Source of the DNA: Arcticibacterium sp964021845
Lineage (GTDB): Bacteria; Bacteroidota; Bacteroidia; Cytophagales; Spirosomataceae
Assembly: GCF_964021845.1 (NCBI RefSeq)
Contig: NZ_CAXHZC010000001.1
Coordinates: 1,491,924 to 1,555,923, forward strand
Length of the DNA stretch: 64,000 bases
Direction of reading: 5' to 3'
Part shown: in pieces, positions 52,114 through 61,724 of the stretch
Position numbering within the stretch: position 1 is the first letter of the stretch
Layout: each line of letters starts with the position of its first letter
Notes under the pieces: model-generated
Database searches by the model: none
What the model was told of the DNA's origin: nothing
Seen by the model: only the letters and a program-made list of their open reading frames with translations
Program-made: the position numbers and the translations under genes

Positions 52114-53046
52114 ATGAGAAAAATTACACTATGTTTGTTGATGCTATTACCGTTTGTAGGTTTTAGCCAAAAGAAAGAAAATGGAACTATCTACATTGAG
52201 CACCCTGCCATTGATATAGTAGATGCCTTCACCAAAGCAATGGTCAAAGGCGATACTGCCGCCATGGCCGAACTGATGACCGACGATTTCAAAGCCTATG
52301 ATGCCGTTCCTTCCACTCCATACAGTAAAGGAGACGACAAAGCAAGCTATTTAGCGATGGCTAGTTTTTGGTTTAATAATTTAGATTACTACTCCATAGA
52401 AGCTATGGGAGATTCTTATCCTGATGCCTTTGAATACCTAAAAGACCCATCGGATGATAATGCGGTAACCGTAGAATCGTGGGATATCCTAAAAGGTGTT
52501 CACAAAACTACTGGCGTGAAGATAGATTCTTATTTTCATCGTTCCTTCACGCTGACCAAAGGAAATAAGATCAGAAGACTGATAGATTACCTGAATCCAG
52601 AAATTGGGAATAATATAAGAAGGGCTTACTCTAAAAGAACCAATGGTATTATCTATAGCGAGCATGAAAATATTAACATGCTGAGACTTATGATAGCTGC
52701 CGCAGAAAATGGAGACGGAGTAAAGTATTATAGCTTCTATGATGAAAAAGCAAGCTTTTGGGATTTAAACCTTGGCGATGATGCCATGCTTAGCTTGGAA
52801 GAACAAATAGAGCAAACCAATAAAATTTTAGAAAGCTTTGATATTGTCAGCATTGAGCAAGTGGGTTATCCTGATTACATGGAATATGAAATGGGCGGCA
52901 CTGGCGTTTTATACTCTTGGTGGAACTACCACTTAGAAAGAAAATCAGACAAAGAACATGTTAAAGTGCCTATGCATTTTGAGCATACAGTTAATGAGGA
53001 AGGAAAAATAGTGAATCAGATTTCCTTTTATGTGACGCCAAAATAA
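52114..53046 (+). CDS. Exported protein with tandem SnoaL/NTF2-like folds
   Basis: A 310-residue exported protein with signal peptide (ITLCLLMLLPFVGFSQ). Two NTF2-like halves are seen: AIDIVDAFTKAMVKGDTAAM with AELMTDDFKAYDAVP, and MLRLMIAAAENGDGVKYYSF with KASFWDLNLGDDAMLSLEEQ. These are the helix and cone of SnoaL-type folds, which bind small hydrophobic molecules or act as isomerases. The function is unknown. Its promoter region carries three 21-bp-phased repeats, so it is likely under dedicated control. Confidence 0.75.
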   Translation: MRKITLCLLMLLPFVGFSQKKENGTIYIEHPAIDIVDAFTKAMVKGDTAAMAELMTDDFKAYDAVPSTPYSKGDDKASYLAMASFWFNNLDYYSIEAMGDSYPDAFEYLKDPSDDNAVTVESWDILKGVHKTTGVKIDSYFHRSFTLTKGNKIRRLIDYLNPEIGNNIRRAYSKRTNGIIYSEHENINMLRLMIAAAENGDGVKYYSFYDEKASFWDLNLGDDAMLSLEEQIEQTNKILESFDIVSIEQVGYPDYMEYEMGGTGVLYSWWNYHLERKSDKEHVKVPMHFEHTVNEEGKIVNQISFYVTPK

Positions 53047-53066
53047 ACTTAGCGTTTATTGACAAG

Positions 53067-53098
53067 AAAGGCTTTTGGGTGACCAAAGGTCTTTTTTT
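53067..53098 (+). terminator. Rho-independent terminator
   Basis: AAAGGCTTTTGG (53067-53078) pairs with CCAAAGGTCTTT (53083-53094), loop GTGA, followed by a T run. Confidence 0.75.
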
Positions 53099-53191
53099 AT
53101 GCTGAAAATTAAAGAGGTACTTTAAGCAGCTAGCCTTCCCAAATTCTGTCTACTTTTATACTAATTTAGTTCTCAAAGATTAAAACCTAAA

Positions 53192-53608
53192 ATGAAATAC
53201 TTAATACCTGCTTTAACATTATTAATCCCATCCATCTTTATTTCTTCTTGCAGTTCTGCTTTAAAAGGAGACTTTGACACCAGCAAAATGATGGTGAGAA
53301 TAGCGGCTATTGAAATAAAGCCTGAGTTTTTAGAGGAATACATGGCGATTTTAAAAGTAGAATCGGAAGCATCTGTAAGGCTCGAACCTGGTGTGATTTC
53401 TATCTTCCCAATGTTTGAAAAGGAAAACCCAAACCTAATAAAGCTTTTGGAAATTTACGAGACAAAGGCTGCTTATGAAGCACACCTGAAAACACCTCAT
53501 TTCCTTGAATACAAAACATCTACTTTGGAAATGGTAGAATCCCTTGAGCTTATCGAGATGGGCTCCATTGACCCTGAAACGATGCCAGCCTTATTTAAGA
53601 AGTTATAG
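53192..53608 (+). CDS. Antibiotic biosynthesis monooxygenase (ABM) domain lipoprotein
   Basis: A 138-residue exported protein: MKYLIPALTLLIPSIFISSC is a lipoprotein signal ending in the lipobox Cys, and the mature part is a single ABM ferredoxin-like domain (VRIAAIEIKPEFLEEYMAIL, EPGVISIFPMFEKENPNLIK, LLEIYETKAAYEAHLKTPHF). The family degrades or oxidises small aromatic or haem-like compounds, but as a lone exported domain the role is unknown. Single gene. Confidence 0.85.
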   Translation: MKYLIPALTLLIPSIFISSCSSALKGDFDTSKMMVRIAAIEIKPEFLEEYMAILKVESEASVRLEPGVISIFPMFEKENPNLIKLLEIYETKAAYEAHLKTPHFLEYKTSTLEMVESLELIEMGSIDPETMPALFKKL

Positions 53609-53740
53609 TAATCATTGCTAATGGTTATTAAAAAATCAAATAATATGAATTCCTTATTATGCCCTGTACTGTCTGAGGACGAACAAAATTCTTCCTTAAA
53701 TTGCTGGTTTTAGATTATAGATGTTTAGAATTTTGATTGA

Positions 53741-54595
53741 CCGATTTTACAGGCGGTAAGAGTAGTAGATTACCCCTTAGGCAAATCAGCTTCCGACCCA
53801 TCTATGATAGTTGACAAAAACACAGGAGCCATTTTTCTATTCTTTAATTACATGAATTTAAATATTGAAAAAGATGTCTATTATTTATACGTGATGAAGA
53901 GTACAGACAATGGAAAAACTTGGAGTAAGCCGCTTGACATTACGGCTCAAATTACTAAACCCGAATGGCACACTGACTTTAAATTCATCACATCAGTAAG
54001 AGGTACTCAGACCAGTACCGGAAAGCTAATTCATACTTTGGTAAATTTAGAGAAAGGCTTGTTCCTTTTTGGAAGTGAGGACCATGGCGAAACTTGGTAC
54101 TTTATTGATACGCCAATAAAACCAGCTGATGAATCGAAATTTTTAGAACTAGCCGATGGCACCTGGATGGTAAATAGCAGAGTACCCGAGCTTGGATTCA
54201 GATACATTCACACCTCTTCCGATGAAGGAAAAACTTGGGTTTCTGAGCCAAACTCCCCACTTACCGAGCCTAATTGTAATGCCAGTTTCATAAGGTACAC
54301 TGCCGTTAAGAATGGCTATGATAAAAACAGATTACTATTTGCCAACGCCAACGACAAGGCTGACCGTAAAAACATGAGCATCAAAATCTCTTATGATGAA
54401 GGGAAAACTTGGATCACTGGAAAAACCATTTACCCCGAAAGTGCGGCCTACCCTTCCATGACTATTCTGTCAAACGGAGACATCGGCTTGTTCTTTGAAA
54501 AAGACGATTATCAGAAGAATGTGTTTACCCGTGTAACACTTGATTGGCTTACCGATGGGAAGGACAAGTATGCTCCTCCGATTACTAAAGACTAG
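53741..54595 (+). pseudogene. Sialidase-like protein, 5'-truncated
   Basis: The reading frame is open from 53741 (after an in-frame TGA) and its first residues (VRVVDYPLGKSASDPSMIVD) already match the middle of BNR sialidases, so the normal N-terminus, signal peptide and first blade are missing; the first ATG (53804) lies inside a conserved strand. Four Asp boxes are visible (STDNGKTW, SEDHGETW, SSDEGKTW, SYDEGKTW). A full enzyme has roughly 100 more N-terminal residues. It is probably inactive; the sequence 53609-53740 upstream is gene-free. Sits between ABM and a two-component system. Confidence 0.7.
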
Positions 54596-54634
54596 ATAAT
54601 TAGAAAACCTAAATTTAGGAGTTCTAGAGAATTC

Positions 54635-54665
54635 TAAATTTCTACCAAATCTGTTCGTTTCTTTG
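54635..54665 (+). promoter_or_regulatory. Response regulator operator and promoter
   Basis: TAAATTTCTACCAAATC at 54635-54651 and the box TTTCTTTG at 54658-54665 stand before the response regulator gene. The same pair of elements, with 14 of 17 motif bases the same and identical spacing, lies before the outer-membrane gene at 56635-56665. This marks the two as one regulon. Confidence 0.6.
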
Positions 54666-54670
54666 TTGTC

Positions 54671-55345
54671 ATGAAAATCTTGATAATAGAAGATGAAACG
54701 GATTTAGCTCAAGACATGGTGAAATACCTCACCAGTGAGCAATACCGCTGTGAGTGGGTAGCTGATTACCCGTCTGCCCTGGAACGGATTTTCTCACATG
54801 AGTATGACTGCATTCTTTTAGACCTCATGCTTCCGGGTGGCGATGGATTGATCATTCTGGATGAGCTCAAAAAGCAAAACAAACAAGAAGGCGTCATTAT
54901 CATTTCTGCCAAAAACGCCATTGATGATAAAGTAAAAGGGCTAAAGTTAGGTGCTGATGACTATTTGGCAAAGCCATTTCATCAAGCCGAATTAGCAGCT
55001 AGAATAGCTTCAATCATTAGAAGAAAGCAGTTTGACAACACCAATGTAATTTCACAGAACGAACTCTCTATAGACATAAATTCGAAGACAGTTACGGTAA
55101 ACCTGGTTCCATTGAACCTCACCAAAAAGGAATTTGACCTACTTTTATTTTTTATCGGAAACAAAAACAGAGTGCTTTCTAAAAGTGCGATAGCCGAACA
55201 CCTTTCTGGCGATTTTGCCGACATGTTTGACAATCACGATTTTGTGTATGCCCATTTGAAAAACCTCAAAAGAAAACTAAAAGAAAGTGGCTGTGGCGAT
55301 TATATCAAAACCATTTATGGAACAGGATACAAATGGGAACTATGA
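54671..55345 (+). CDS. OmpR/PhoB-type response regulator
   Basis: A 224-residue regulator: receiver domain (IIEDETDLAQDM acidic pocket, phospho-acceptor Asp in YDCILLDLMLPGGDG near 51, Lys in DDYLAKPFHQ near 100), then a winged-helix domain (VNLVPLNLTKKEFDLLLFFI and YAHLKNLKRKLKESG, then IKTIYGTGYKWEL). It would bind repeated sites near its own promoter. It overlaps the kinase gene by four bases (ATGA). Confidence 0.95.
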   Translation: MKILIIEDETDLAQDMVKYLTSEQYRCEWVADYPSALERIFSHEYDCILLDLMLPGGDGLIILDELKKQNKQEGVIIISAKNAIDDKVKGLKLGADDYLAKPFHQAELAARIASIIRRKQFDNTNVISQNELSIDINSKTVTVNLVPLNLTKKEFDLLLFFIGNKNRVLSKSAIAEHLSGDFADMFDNHDFVYAHLKNLKRKLKESGCGDYIKTIYGTGYKWEL

Positions 55346-56628
55346 ACAAACTACTTAACAGACCACTTAAAGCTTTTATCATTTACGCCCTATTGGTGCT
55401 GCTGGTAAGTATTCCAGTATATGTGCTGGTGGTAGACCGTATTTGGGTGGGTGAGTTGGATGAAAACAACTGGCTTACCTTACAGCATACTAAAAATCGA
55501 CTTCAATCAAACACATTTACTCCTGAAGATTTAGAAAAAATAAATCAGATTTGGGGACAGTTACAACCCGGTGTTTCCATTACCAAAACTGAAGATTTTC
55601 GAAGCAAGCAAGATAGCGTATATGAAGCCATACGGCCAAATGAGTATGATTTGGACGATGGCGAAGACCGTTTTCGTGGACTTATTTCCTATCTCAAAAT
55701 AAACGGACAACCCTACAAAATCACCATAGAAACCAATGTGGAAGAGGCCGACCAAACCCTTTTGGCGGTGACTGTGGTGACTTTTCTGTTTTTTGTAATT
55801 TTAATCATTGGTTTCATTTTGCTCAACCGCAAAATATCAGCCAACAGCTGGCGTCCATTTTATAAAACATTGCGTTCCTTACAAGCTTTTGACCTTACCA
55901 AAGACCAAGAATTAAACCTTCCTCTTACCGATATTCAAGAGTTTGAGGAGTTGAACAAATCCATTCAGAATTTAGTAAAAAACAATATTACGGCCTATAA
56001 GCAGCAAAAATCATTTACAGAAAACGCTTCACATGAACTTCAAACACCCATTGCTTTACTTAAATCTAAGTTGGATTTACTGATTCAGGAAAAAGGTGTT
56101 ACACCAGAAATTTCACAGTTATTAAACAGTATCGAAGCTCCTCTTGCTCGATTGTCACGAATTAACAAAAATCTGCTGCTACTCGCCAAGGTGGAAAACC
56201 ATCAATATAGCGAGCTAGAAAAACTGAAAGTAGCCGAATACATGGAGTCTGCCTTAGTTCTTTTTGAAGATTATATCAGTACCAAACAGCTAAAAGTGAC
56301 AAGCCATTTAAAAGAAGGCTTAAACATAAATTCCAATGCCTTTTTACTGGAAACACTGCTCCAAAACCTGCTTTCTAATGCCATCAGGCACACTTCTGAT
56401 AAAGGTGAGATACATATCAACATTGAAGGCAATTCCATTTCCCTTGCGAATTCAGGCGTAAATGCATTGGACCAAAATCAGCTCTTTCAGCGGTTTGCGT
56501 CCGCATCAAAAGACAAAGTCAGTAGCGGCTTAGGTCTTGCTATTATTAAGGAGATTGCTAGTAAGTACAACTTGCAAGTGGACTATACTTTTGAAAACAG
56601 ATTTCACAAATTTTCTGTAGTCTTCTAA
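55342..56628 (+). CDS. Sensor histidine kinase
   Basis: A 428-residue membrane kinase starting with the ATG at 55342, which overlaps the regulator's stop. TM1 (AFIIYALLVLLVSIPVYVLV), a periplasmic sensor of about 110 residues, TM2 (LLAVTVVTFLFFVILIIGFI), then a HisKA domain with ENASHELQTPIALLKSKLDL (phospho-His) and an HATPase domain with NLLSNAIRHTSDKGE (N box) and SSGLGLAIIKEIASKYN (G box). No HAMP domain is obvious. The periplasmic ligand is unknown. Confidence 0.95.
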   Translation: MNKLLNRPLKAFIIYALLVLLVSIPVYVLVVDRIWVGELDENNWLTLQHTKNRLQSNTFTPEDLEKINQIWGQLQPGVSITKTEDFRSKQDSVYEAIRPNEYDLDDGEDRFRGLISYLKINGQPYKITIETNVEEADQTLLAVTVVTFLFFVILIIGFILLNRKISANSWRPFYKTLRSLQAFDLTKDQELNLPLTDIQEFEELNKSIQNLVKNNITAYKQQKSFTENASHELQTPIALLKSKLDLLIQEKGVTPEISQLLNSIEAPLARLSRINKNLLLLAKVENHQYSELEKLKVAEYMESALVLFEDYISTKQLKVTSHLKEGLNINSNAFLLETLLQNLLSNAIRHTSDKGEIHINIEGNSISLANSGVNALDQNQLFQRFASASKDKVSSGLGLAIIKEIASKYNLQVDYTFENRFHKFSVVF

Positions 56629-56634
56629 AAATTC

Positions 56635-56665
56635 CAAATTTCTTCTAAATCGTAAGCGATTTTTG
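56635..56665 (+). promoter_or_regulatory. Response regulator operator and promoter before the receptor gene
   Basis: CAAATTTCTTCTAAATC at 56635-56651 and GATTTTTG at 56658-56665 repeat the arrangement of 54635-54665 with identical spacing. A direct repeat of AAATTTC/AAATC type is seen within each motif. Confidence 0.6.
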
Positions 56666-56727
56666 TAGCAAAGTTTCAGAAAACTAAAAGTATAAAGCGA
56701 GACTTATGTCAACCATAAAGCAAACAA

Positions 56728-59136
56728 ATGATTAAGAATATTCTATTCCTCGGCCTGCTCCTATCGCCTCTTGGTTTGGTGGCACAAAAAACATCAGTTA
56801 CAGTATCTGGAACACTAAAAGATAAGGTGAGCAGTGAGCCCCTACCCTTCGTGAATGTGGTTTTGAAAAAAGCGATTGACTCGGCTTTTGTGTCTGGAAC
56901 CATCACAAACGACAAAGGACTTTTCACCCTAGATAATGTAAAACCTGCGGACTATATCATAGAAATGACCTACATGGGTTATGCCAAGTATGCGGCTCCG
57001 CTTTTTGTGGGTGCTAATTCTGATTTTATTGACATAGGAGCTATATTCCTTACAGAAAACGCTCAGCAGCTTAATGAAGTAGTGGTAACCGCCAGTCAAG
57101 ATGCCGTGGCCACCACCATGGATAAGAAAACCTACACGGTAGATGATAACATTAGCCAAGGCGGCGGAAGTGTGCTGCAGTCTTTGAATAATTTGCCTGG
57201 ACTCACCACCACAAACGGCCAAGTACAGCTCAGAGGAAACGACCAAGTCACCATTCTGATTGATGGCAAACAAACGGCTATCACAGGTTTTGGAAACCAA
57301 AACGGACTGGACAATATTCCGGCTTCTGCGGTAGCCAAAATTGAAATAATTAATAATCCTTCAGCCAAATATGACGCCAACGGAAATGCAGGTATTATCA
57401 ATATTATTCTCAAAAAAGAAGAACAAAACGGCCTCAACGGAAAAGTAGGTTTATCTACAGGTTTGGGGGCTTTATGGGTGCGTAGAGAAAACCTACCTGG
57501 CATACGTCCACAATATCAGGCTACGCCAAAAATCAACCCTTCGGTGGCTCTGAATTATAGTAAAAACAAAGTCAATCTCTTCTTACAAGCTGATAACCTC
57601 TATACCGAAACGCTGAACAAAAATGAATTTGTCACCAGAACTTATGCCGACGGCACCGTGATAAATCAGCAAATGAAGCGGAATAGAGACACCAATTTTT
57701 TCACCTCAAAAGCAGGTTTAGATTGGTTTATGAATGACCAAAACACGTTAACCATCTCAGGGCTTTTCTCTCAGGAAAGCATCAAAGATTATGGCGACCA
57801 GCCATTTTTTAGTGGAAACACGGGCGAGAGTTTAAGACTTTGGCAATTTTTAGAAGATGAAGTACTCACCGCCGCCATGGCTTCTGTGGCGTACGAGCAC
57901 AAATTTGAGCAGCCTGGCCGTAAATTAAACATAGGCTTTAATTATACTTTTGACCGTGAAGACGAGAAATACTTCTTCACCAACACCCAGCCTACTTTTA
58001 GTAATAAAGAGTCGTTCTTTTTAATAGCCGACCAAAAAGTGGCCGATTTTACGCTGGACTATACCAGACCTATGAAACATGGTTTGCTAGAAACGGGTGT
58101 AAAATTCAGAAGAAGAACCATCCCTACGGATATGCAGTTTAACCCTGCCGCCACCAACTCTGTGCTAGATACCGGTGCCGACGGCAAAGCCACCTATACC
58201 GAAACCATTCCGGCTCTTTACGGTAACTATACCTACGAAGTCAAAAAACTAGAAGCGGAATTAGGACTAAGAATGGAGTACGTAAACTTGAGCTATGCAG
58301 TAGACCCAAACCATAATACGTATACCAGTAATGGTTACAATTATTTACAACCCTTCCCTAACGCCAGAGTCGCCTATAAACTAAACGACCGTAACAAACT
58401 CTCTGCTTTTTATAACCGCAGAGTAGACCGACCTGACGAGGGAGACATCAGGATTTTCCCGAAATACGACGACGCCGAAATCATAAAAGTGGGTAACCCT
58501 GGCTTGCAGCCACAGTTTACCAACAGTTTTGAGTTGGGCTTTAAAAACGACTGGGACAAAGGCTATTTCTACACCGCCCTGTATCATAGAATTTCTGATG
58601 GCACCATTACCAGAATAGGTACTACGGTAGACGCCAGCAATCTCATTTACAACATCTCACAAAACGCAGGAAAAAGCTATAACACAGGCCTAGAGGTGGT
58701 ACTGAGCAGAGAACTTAGTGAAAAGGTAAACATGAACTTAAACCTGAACGGATATCATAACCAGATAGATGCTTTTACGGTGATAAACCAATACCCTGTG
58801 GTGAATACTTTTACGGCAGCTAAGCAAGAAATATTTGCAGGAAATGTGAAGCTGAACACCAATGTTAAGTTTAGTAAAAACACCGAAGCACAGCTCACCG
58901 CCATATACCTAAGCCCAGATATTATACCTCAAGGAACCATAGACGCCAGGTTTTCGCTAGATGCAGGTGTGAAAAAGCTGATCCAAAGCGGCAAGGGTGA
59001 GCTTTTCTTAAACGCCACCGACCTCCTAAACACCATGGTTATCAAAACCAAAGTAACCGGAAACAACTTTAATTACACCAGCAAAAACTATTACGAAACG
59101 CAAGTGATAAGATTGGGCTATAGCTATAAGTTTTAG
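56728..59136 (+). CDS. Outer-membrane receptor with CarboxypepD_reg-like domain (TonB-dependent type)
   Basis: An 802-residue outer-membrane protein. Signal peptide (NILFLGLLLSPLGLVAQ), then a carboxypeptidase-regulatory-like beta sandwich (TVSGTLKDKVSSEPLPFVNV, EMTYMGYAKYAAPLFVG), a plug (GGGSVLQSLNNLPGLTTTNG, QVQLRGNDQVTILIDGKQTA) and a large C-terminal barrel of the OMP_b-brl_3 group ending in the aromatic YSYKF. The TonB box is not clear. Such proteins are often linked to peptide or metal uptake; the substrate is unknown. Its promoter shares the motif and spacing of the TCS promoter, so it is probably the target of the kinase-regulator pair. Confidence 0.88.
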   Translation: MIKNILFLGLLLSPLGLVAQKTSVTVSGTLKDKVSSEPLPFVNVVLKKAIDSAFVSGTITNDKGLFTLDNVKPADYIIEMTYMGYAKYAAPLFVGANSDFIDIGAIFLTENAQQLNEVVVTASQDAVATTMDKKTYTVDDNISQGGGSVLQSLNNLPGLTTTNGQVQLRGNDQVTILIDGKQTAITGFGNQNGLDNIPASAVAKIEIINNPSAKYDANGNAGIINIILKKEEQNGLNGKVGLSTGLGALWVRRENLPGIRPQYQATPKINPSVALNYSKNKVNLFLQADNLYTETLNKNEFVTRTYADGTVINQQMKRNRDTNFFTSKAGLDWFMNDQNTLTISGLFSQESIKDYGDQPFFSGNTGESLRLWQFLEDEVLTAAMASVAYEHKFEQPGRKLNIGFNYTFDREDEKYFFTNTQPTFSNKESFFLIADQKVADFTLDYTRPMKHGLLETGVKFRRRTIPTDMQFNPAATNSVLDTGADGKATYTETIPALYGNYTYEVKKLEAELGLRMEYVNLSYAVDPNHNTYTSNGYNYLQPFPNARVAYKLNDRNKLSAFYNRRVDRPDEGDIRIFPKYDDAEIIKVGNPGLQPQFTNSFELGFKNDWDKGYFYTALYHRISDGTITRIGTTVDASNLIYNISQNAGKSYNTGLEVVLSRELSEKVNMNLNLNGYHNQIDAFTVINQYPVVNTFTAAKQEIFAGNVKLNTNVKFSKNTEAQLTAIYLSPDIIPQGTIDARFSLDAGVKKLIQSGKGELFLNATDLLNTMVIKTKVTGNNFNYTSKNYYETQVIRLGYSYKF

Positions 59137-59159
59137 GTTCTTCTTTAAGCCATTTTTTG

Positions 59160-59192
59160 CACCTCATCGGGTTTCTGGTGGGGTGTTTTTTT
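59160..59192 (+). terminator. Rho-independent terminator
   Basis: CACCTCA (59160-59166) pairs with TGGGGTG (59179-59185), one G-T pair, followed by a T run; ends the receptor gene. Confidence 0.7.
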
Positions 59193-59414
59193 ATGCATTT
59201 TTAAGCCTATGATAATGATAAAATTAAATTAATTTCACTACCAAATATTAATTATGTTTTTGCCGTGTAAAAAAAACGACATATTCATAAATTCAAATGC
59301 GAAAACAAATATCAACAAGAATTTATAATCGCTTGCACGTGTAAAGAAATAGATGCATGTTTAAGATGTTATCACGGCTGGATTAAATGCTAGCATAAAA
59401 AAAAGAAGTATAGA

Positions 59415-60428
59415 ATGAAAATATTTAATGAATATAAAGATGAAGTAATCAAGAGTCAAGTATTGCTAGCCGATGTGACATATAAGGAAGCAATGAAGGA
59501 CCTATTTCCTCTTGTTAATAGACTAGATGCACAAAGAAAACTTCTGGACAACAAATTCTACAAGCGTTTAGAAAGAGACATAATAGATGGATGTATAATG
59601 CCTCCGATTACTATCGCGTTTGTAAATACAAGTTCCGAAGAGATTAAAAATATTGAATCTTACGTAACAGAGAATATTAGTCATGCATACATTCTAGATG
59701 GAATTCAAAGACTAAACACATTGAAGAGAGCACAAAATCAATTAGGTTTTAATGGTGACCGTACTCTTCTGTTAAACATAATAATATCCCCTTCTAAGGA
59801 TATGCTGCTTTACAGAATGATAACTCTTAATAATGGTCAAAAACCAATGACGCCGAGACATCAAATTGAGATGTTAACACAAGAGTTATTTGATTTTTCT
59901 TCATTAGATATAACTGTTCAAACTGAAAAAGAAAGGTCTGAAAAAATTATTCAAGGCTCATTTAATCTCGGTGATGTTTCAAGAGGGTACTTGGCTTTTT
60001 TAACAGATAATGTTCATAATGAAAATACAAAAATTATTGGTGAAAAAATGGATCAAATTCTTGTTGGCAGAATTTTAGATTCCAACATCACATCTTCAAA
60101 AGTTGAATTCCAAGATGTGATAGCACAAATTGATAGGCTTGCCAATGAAAACGAAGCAATAAAAAAATGGTTAAAGACCTCCAATAACCTCATTGGTTTC
60201 TGTGTAGGAATTAAGGACAATATAGATTCAATCAGATCGACCTCAATTGAAGATTTCAACGTGCAAATAGAAAAATTTGAAGATGCCTTTAAAGCTATAA
60301 ATCCCTCTAAAGTAAATCTTGGGAAATTCAGAAGAGATTTATCAAAATACTTCATCACTAACTATAATGAAGTGCTCCAAATGGATAGCGATGAATTGAT
60401 TGAAAGATTTGCGGAAATAACTGTTTAG
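59415..60428 (+). CDS. DGQHR-like / DndB-related protein of a two-gene unit
   Basis: A 337-residue soluble protein. Residues 90-101 read HAYILDGIQRLN, close to the DGQHR motif of DndB and related proteins (a ParB-nuclease-like fold), and the preceding FYKRLERDIIDGCIMPPIT with the later RMITLNNGQKPMTPRHQIEM (residues 134-153) match the same family in order. The second half is helical with no known domain. It is probably the specificity or sensor part of a conflict system. Next gene begins one base after its stop. AT-rich compared with the flanking receptor gene; lies between a terminator and repeats and an IS. Confidence 0.7.
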   Translation: MKIFNEYKDEVIKSQVLLADVTYKEAMKDLFPLVNRLDAQRKLLDNKFYKRLERDIIDGCIMPPITIAFVNTSSEEIKNIESYVTENISHAYILDGIQRLNTLKRAQNQLGFNGDRTLLLNIIISPSKDMLLYRMITLNNGQKPMTPRHQIEMLTQELFDFSSLDITVQTEKERSEKIIQGSFNLGDVSRGYLAFLTDNVHNENTKIIGEKMDQILVGRILDSNITSSKVEFQDVIAQIDRLANENEAIKKWLKTSNNLIGFCVGIKDNIDSIRSTSIEDFNVQIEKFEDAFKAINPSKVNLGKFRRDLSKYFITNYNEVLQMDSDELIERFAEITV

Positions 60429-60429
60429 T

Positions 60430-61350
60430 ATGTCCATATTATTTGAAATAACCGAAAAACCATTGGAGGGGCAATCGCCTGTTTCTGATAAATTTGTTCT
60501 TTCCGATTCAACACCCTCTAACTACAATATTCTTCGAATAATAATGGGAGGGGTATCCGTTACGAATAATGACACTTCTATTATCTCAGATTTTACAACT
60601 AATTATTTGGGACTTTACTATTCAATTGACAATTCTCGTAGTCCGGAAGAAAATTTGGCCGAAATTCTTAATGATTCAATCGAACTAGAGGACCTCGAAA
60701 AATTCTTCTTTGACAGGAGGTATTCAATAAAGAACAAGGAGTTCTTTAATCGGTTGGAAAATGAATTTTGCAATTTCCTCACTTACCAGTCAAAAGGAAA
60801 CTACACTACGGCATTTATATTTCTTTACCGTATCTTAGAAGTTATCTCATTTTCCTTTCCATTAATTTATGCATCGAAAACTTATGATTTCAAGCATACT
60901 TACGGGAAACTAAAAGAAATCTTCTCTAATAACTCTGGAAATACAAAAGGAGAACTTGGCTTTTTAAAAAGTGCTATCAAAGTAATGTTTGAAGATTCCA
61001 GTTTGTTGGAAACATCGATTGATATAGATTTAAATGATGAACATGAGAAAAACGTCAAAATATATAAAGCCATAAAAAGTGTTGTTGACCATAAAATATA
61101 TCATACCGACACAATCGAGAACAGTAAAATATCAATTTGCTTCGGAGATGTGAGCTCATTTATTATTACTTTAAGAAATCGTTTTTTTCATTTGTTCAAT
61201 CGTGGAGATAAAAATTTAGAGTCAATAGAAATAATAGACCCAGATTATCTTTTTTCGAAAATAAACGAACCAGTTTTTACCTGGATATGTGTTGTTTATA
61301 TTGAAATTAACAAGTTCTTACTGGAAGAACATGTTAAATACCTCCGTTAA
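60430..61350 (+). CDS. HEPN-type putative ribonuclease of a two-gene unit
   Basis: A 306-residue protein of unknown family, mostly helical. At residues 249-254 it reads RNRFFH, which fits the R(N/D/H)xxxH motif of HEPN RNases, in the helix SSFIITLRNRFFHLFN. An earlier helix FLYRILEVISFSFPLIYASK (residues 131-150) resembles the first long helix of HEPN domains in abortive-infection proteins. No signal peptide. It starts one base after the DGQHR-like gene, so the two are coupled and probably form a toxin or effector and partner. No catalytic test can be read from sequence alone. Confidence 0.6.
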   Translation: MSILFEITEKPLEGQSPVSDKFVLSDSTPSNYNILRIIMGGVSVTNNDTSIISDFTTNYLGLYYSIDNSRSPEENLAEILNDSIELEDLEKFFFDRRYSIKNKEFFNRLENEFCNFLTYQSKGNYTTAFIFLYRILEVISFSFPLIYASKTYDFKHTYGKLKEIFSNNSGNTKGELGFLKSAIKVMFEDSSLLETSIDIDLNDEHEKNVKIYKAIKSVVDHKIYHTDTIENSKISICFGDVSSFIITLRNRFFHLFNRGDKNLESIEIIDPDYLFSKINEPVFTWICVVYIEINKFLLEEHVKYLR

Positions 61351-61430
61351 TCGAAAAGATGACATTTGTAAGCTGTTCGAGGTCTTCCAGTCAGACGATT
61401 TATCCACCATTATGGAGGGCAGGCAGGTTC

Positions 61431-61600
61431 GACCTTGTACTATCGTTAACAGGTCTTAAGACCTATATTAGGAAATGCACTTCCACTCGATCAATCAACA
61501 ATACGAAATCTTTCCGACCTCGTACTATCGTTAACAAGTCTTCAGACTTATATAAGGAAATCCACTTCCACTCATTCAATCAGCTGTATGAAATCTCCGA
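61431..61600. repeat. Tandem repeat, two 85-base units
   Basis: Units 61431-61515 and 61516-61600. The first 58 bases of each align with few differences (GACCTYGTACTATCGTTAAC, then a small hairpin, then TATATWAGGAAAT and CACTTCCACTC), and the rest (ATCAATCA, GAAATC) is also related. The hairpin is AGGTC-TTAA-GACCT in the first and AAGTC-TTCA-GACTT in the second, with a compensating change. Confidence 0.75.
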
Positions 61601-61724
61601 TCACGTACTAGCCCTCAGCAGTCTTCAAACCAATAGCAAGAATACCCACAAAACCACCACAAAAAAGCTACAAATTAAAACCCTCAGCTGTCCGAGGTCT
61701 TCTTATCCACCGACAGGTAGGTTT

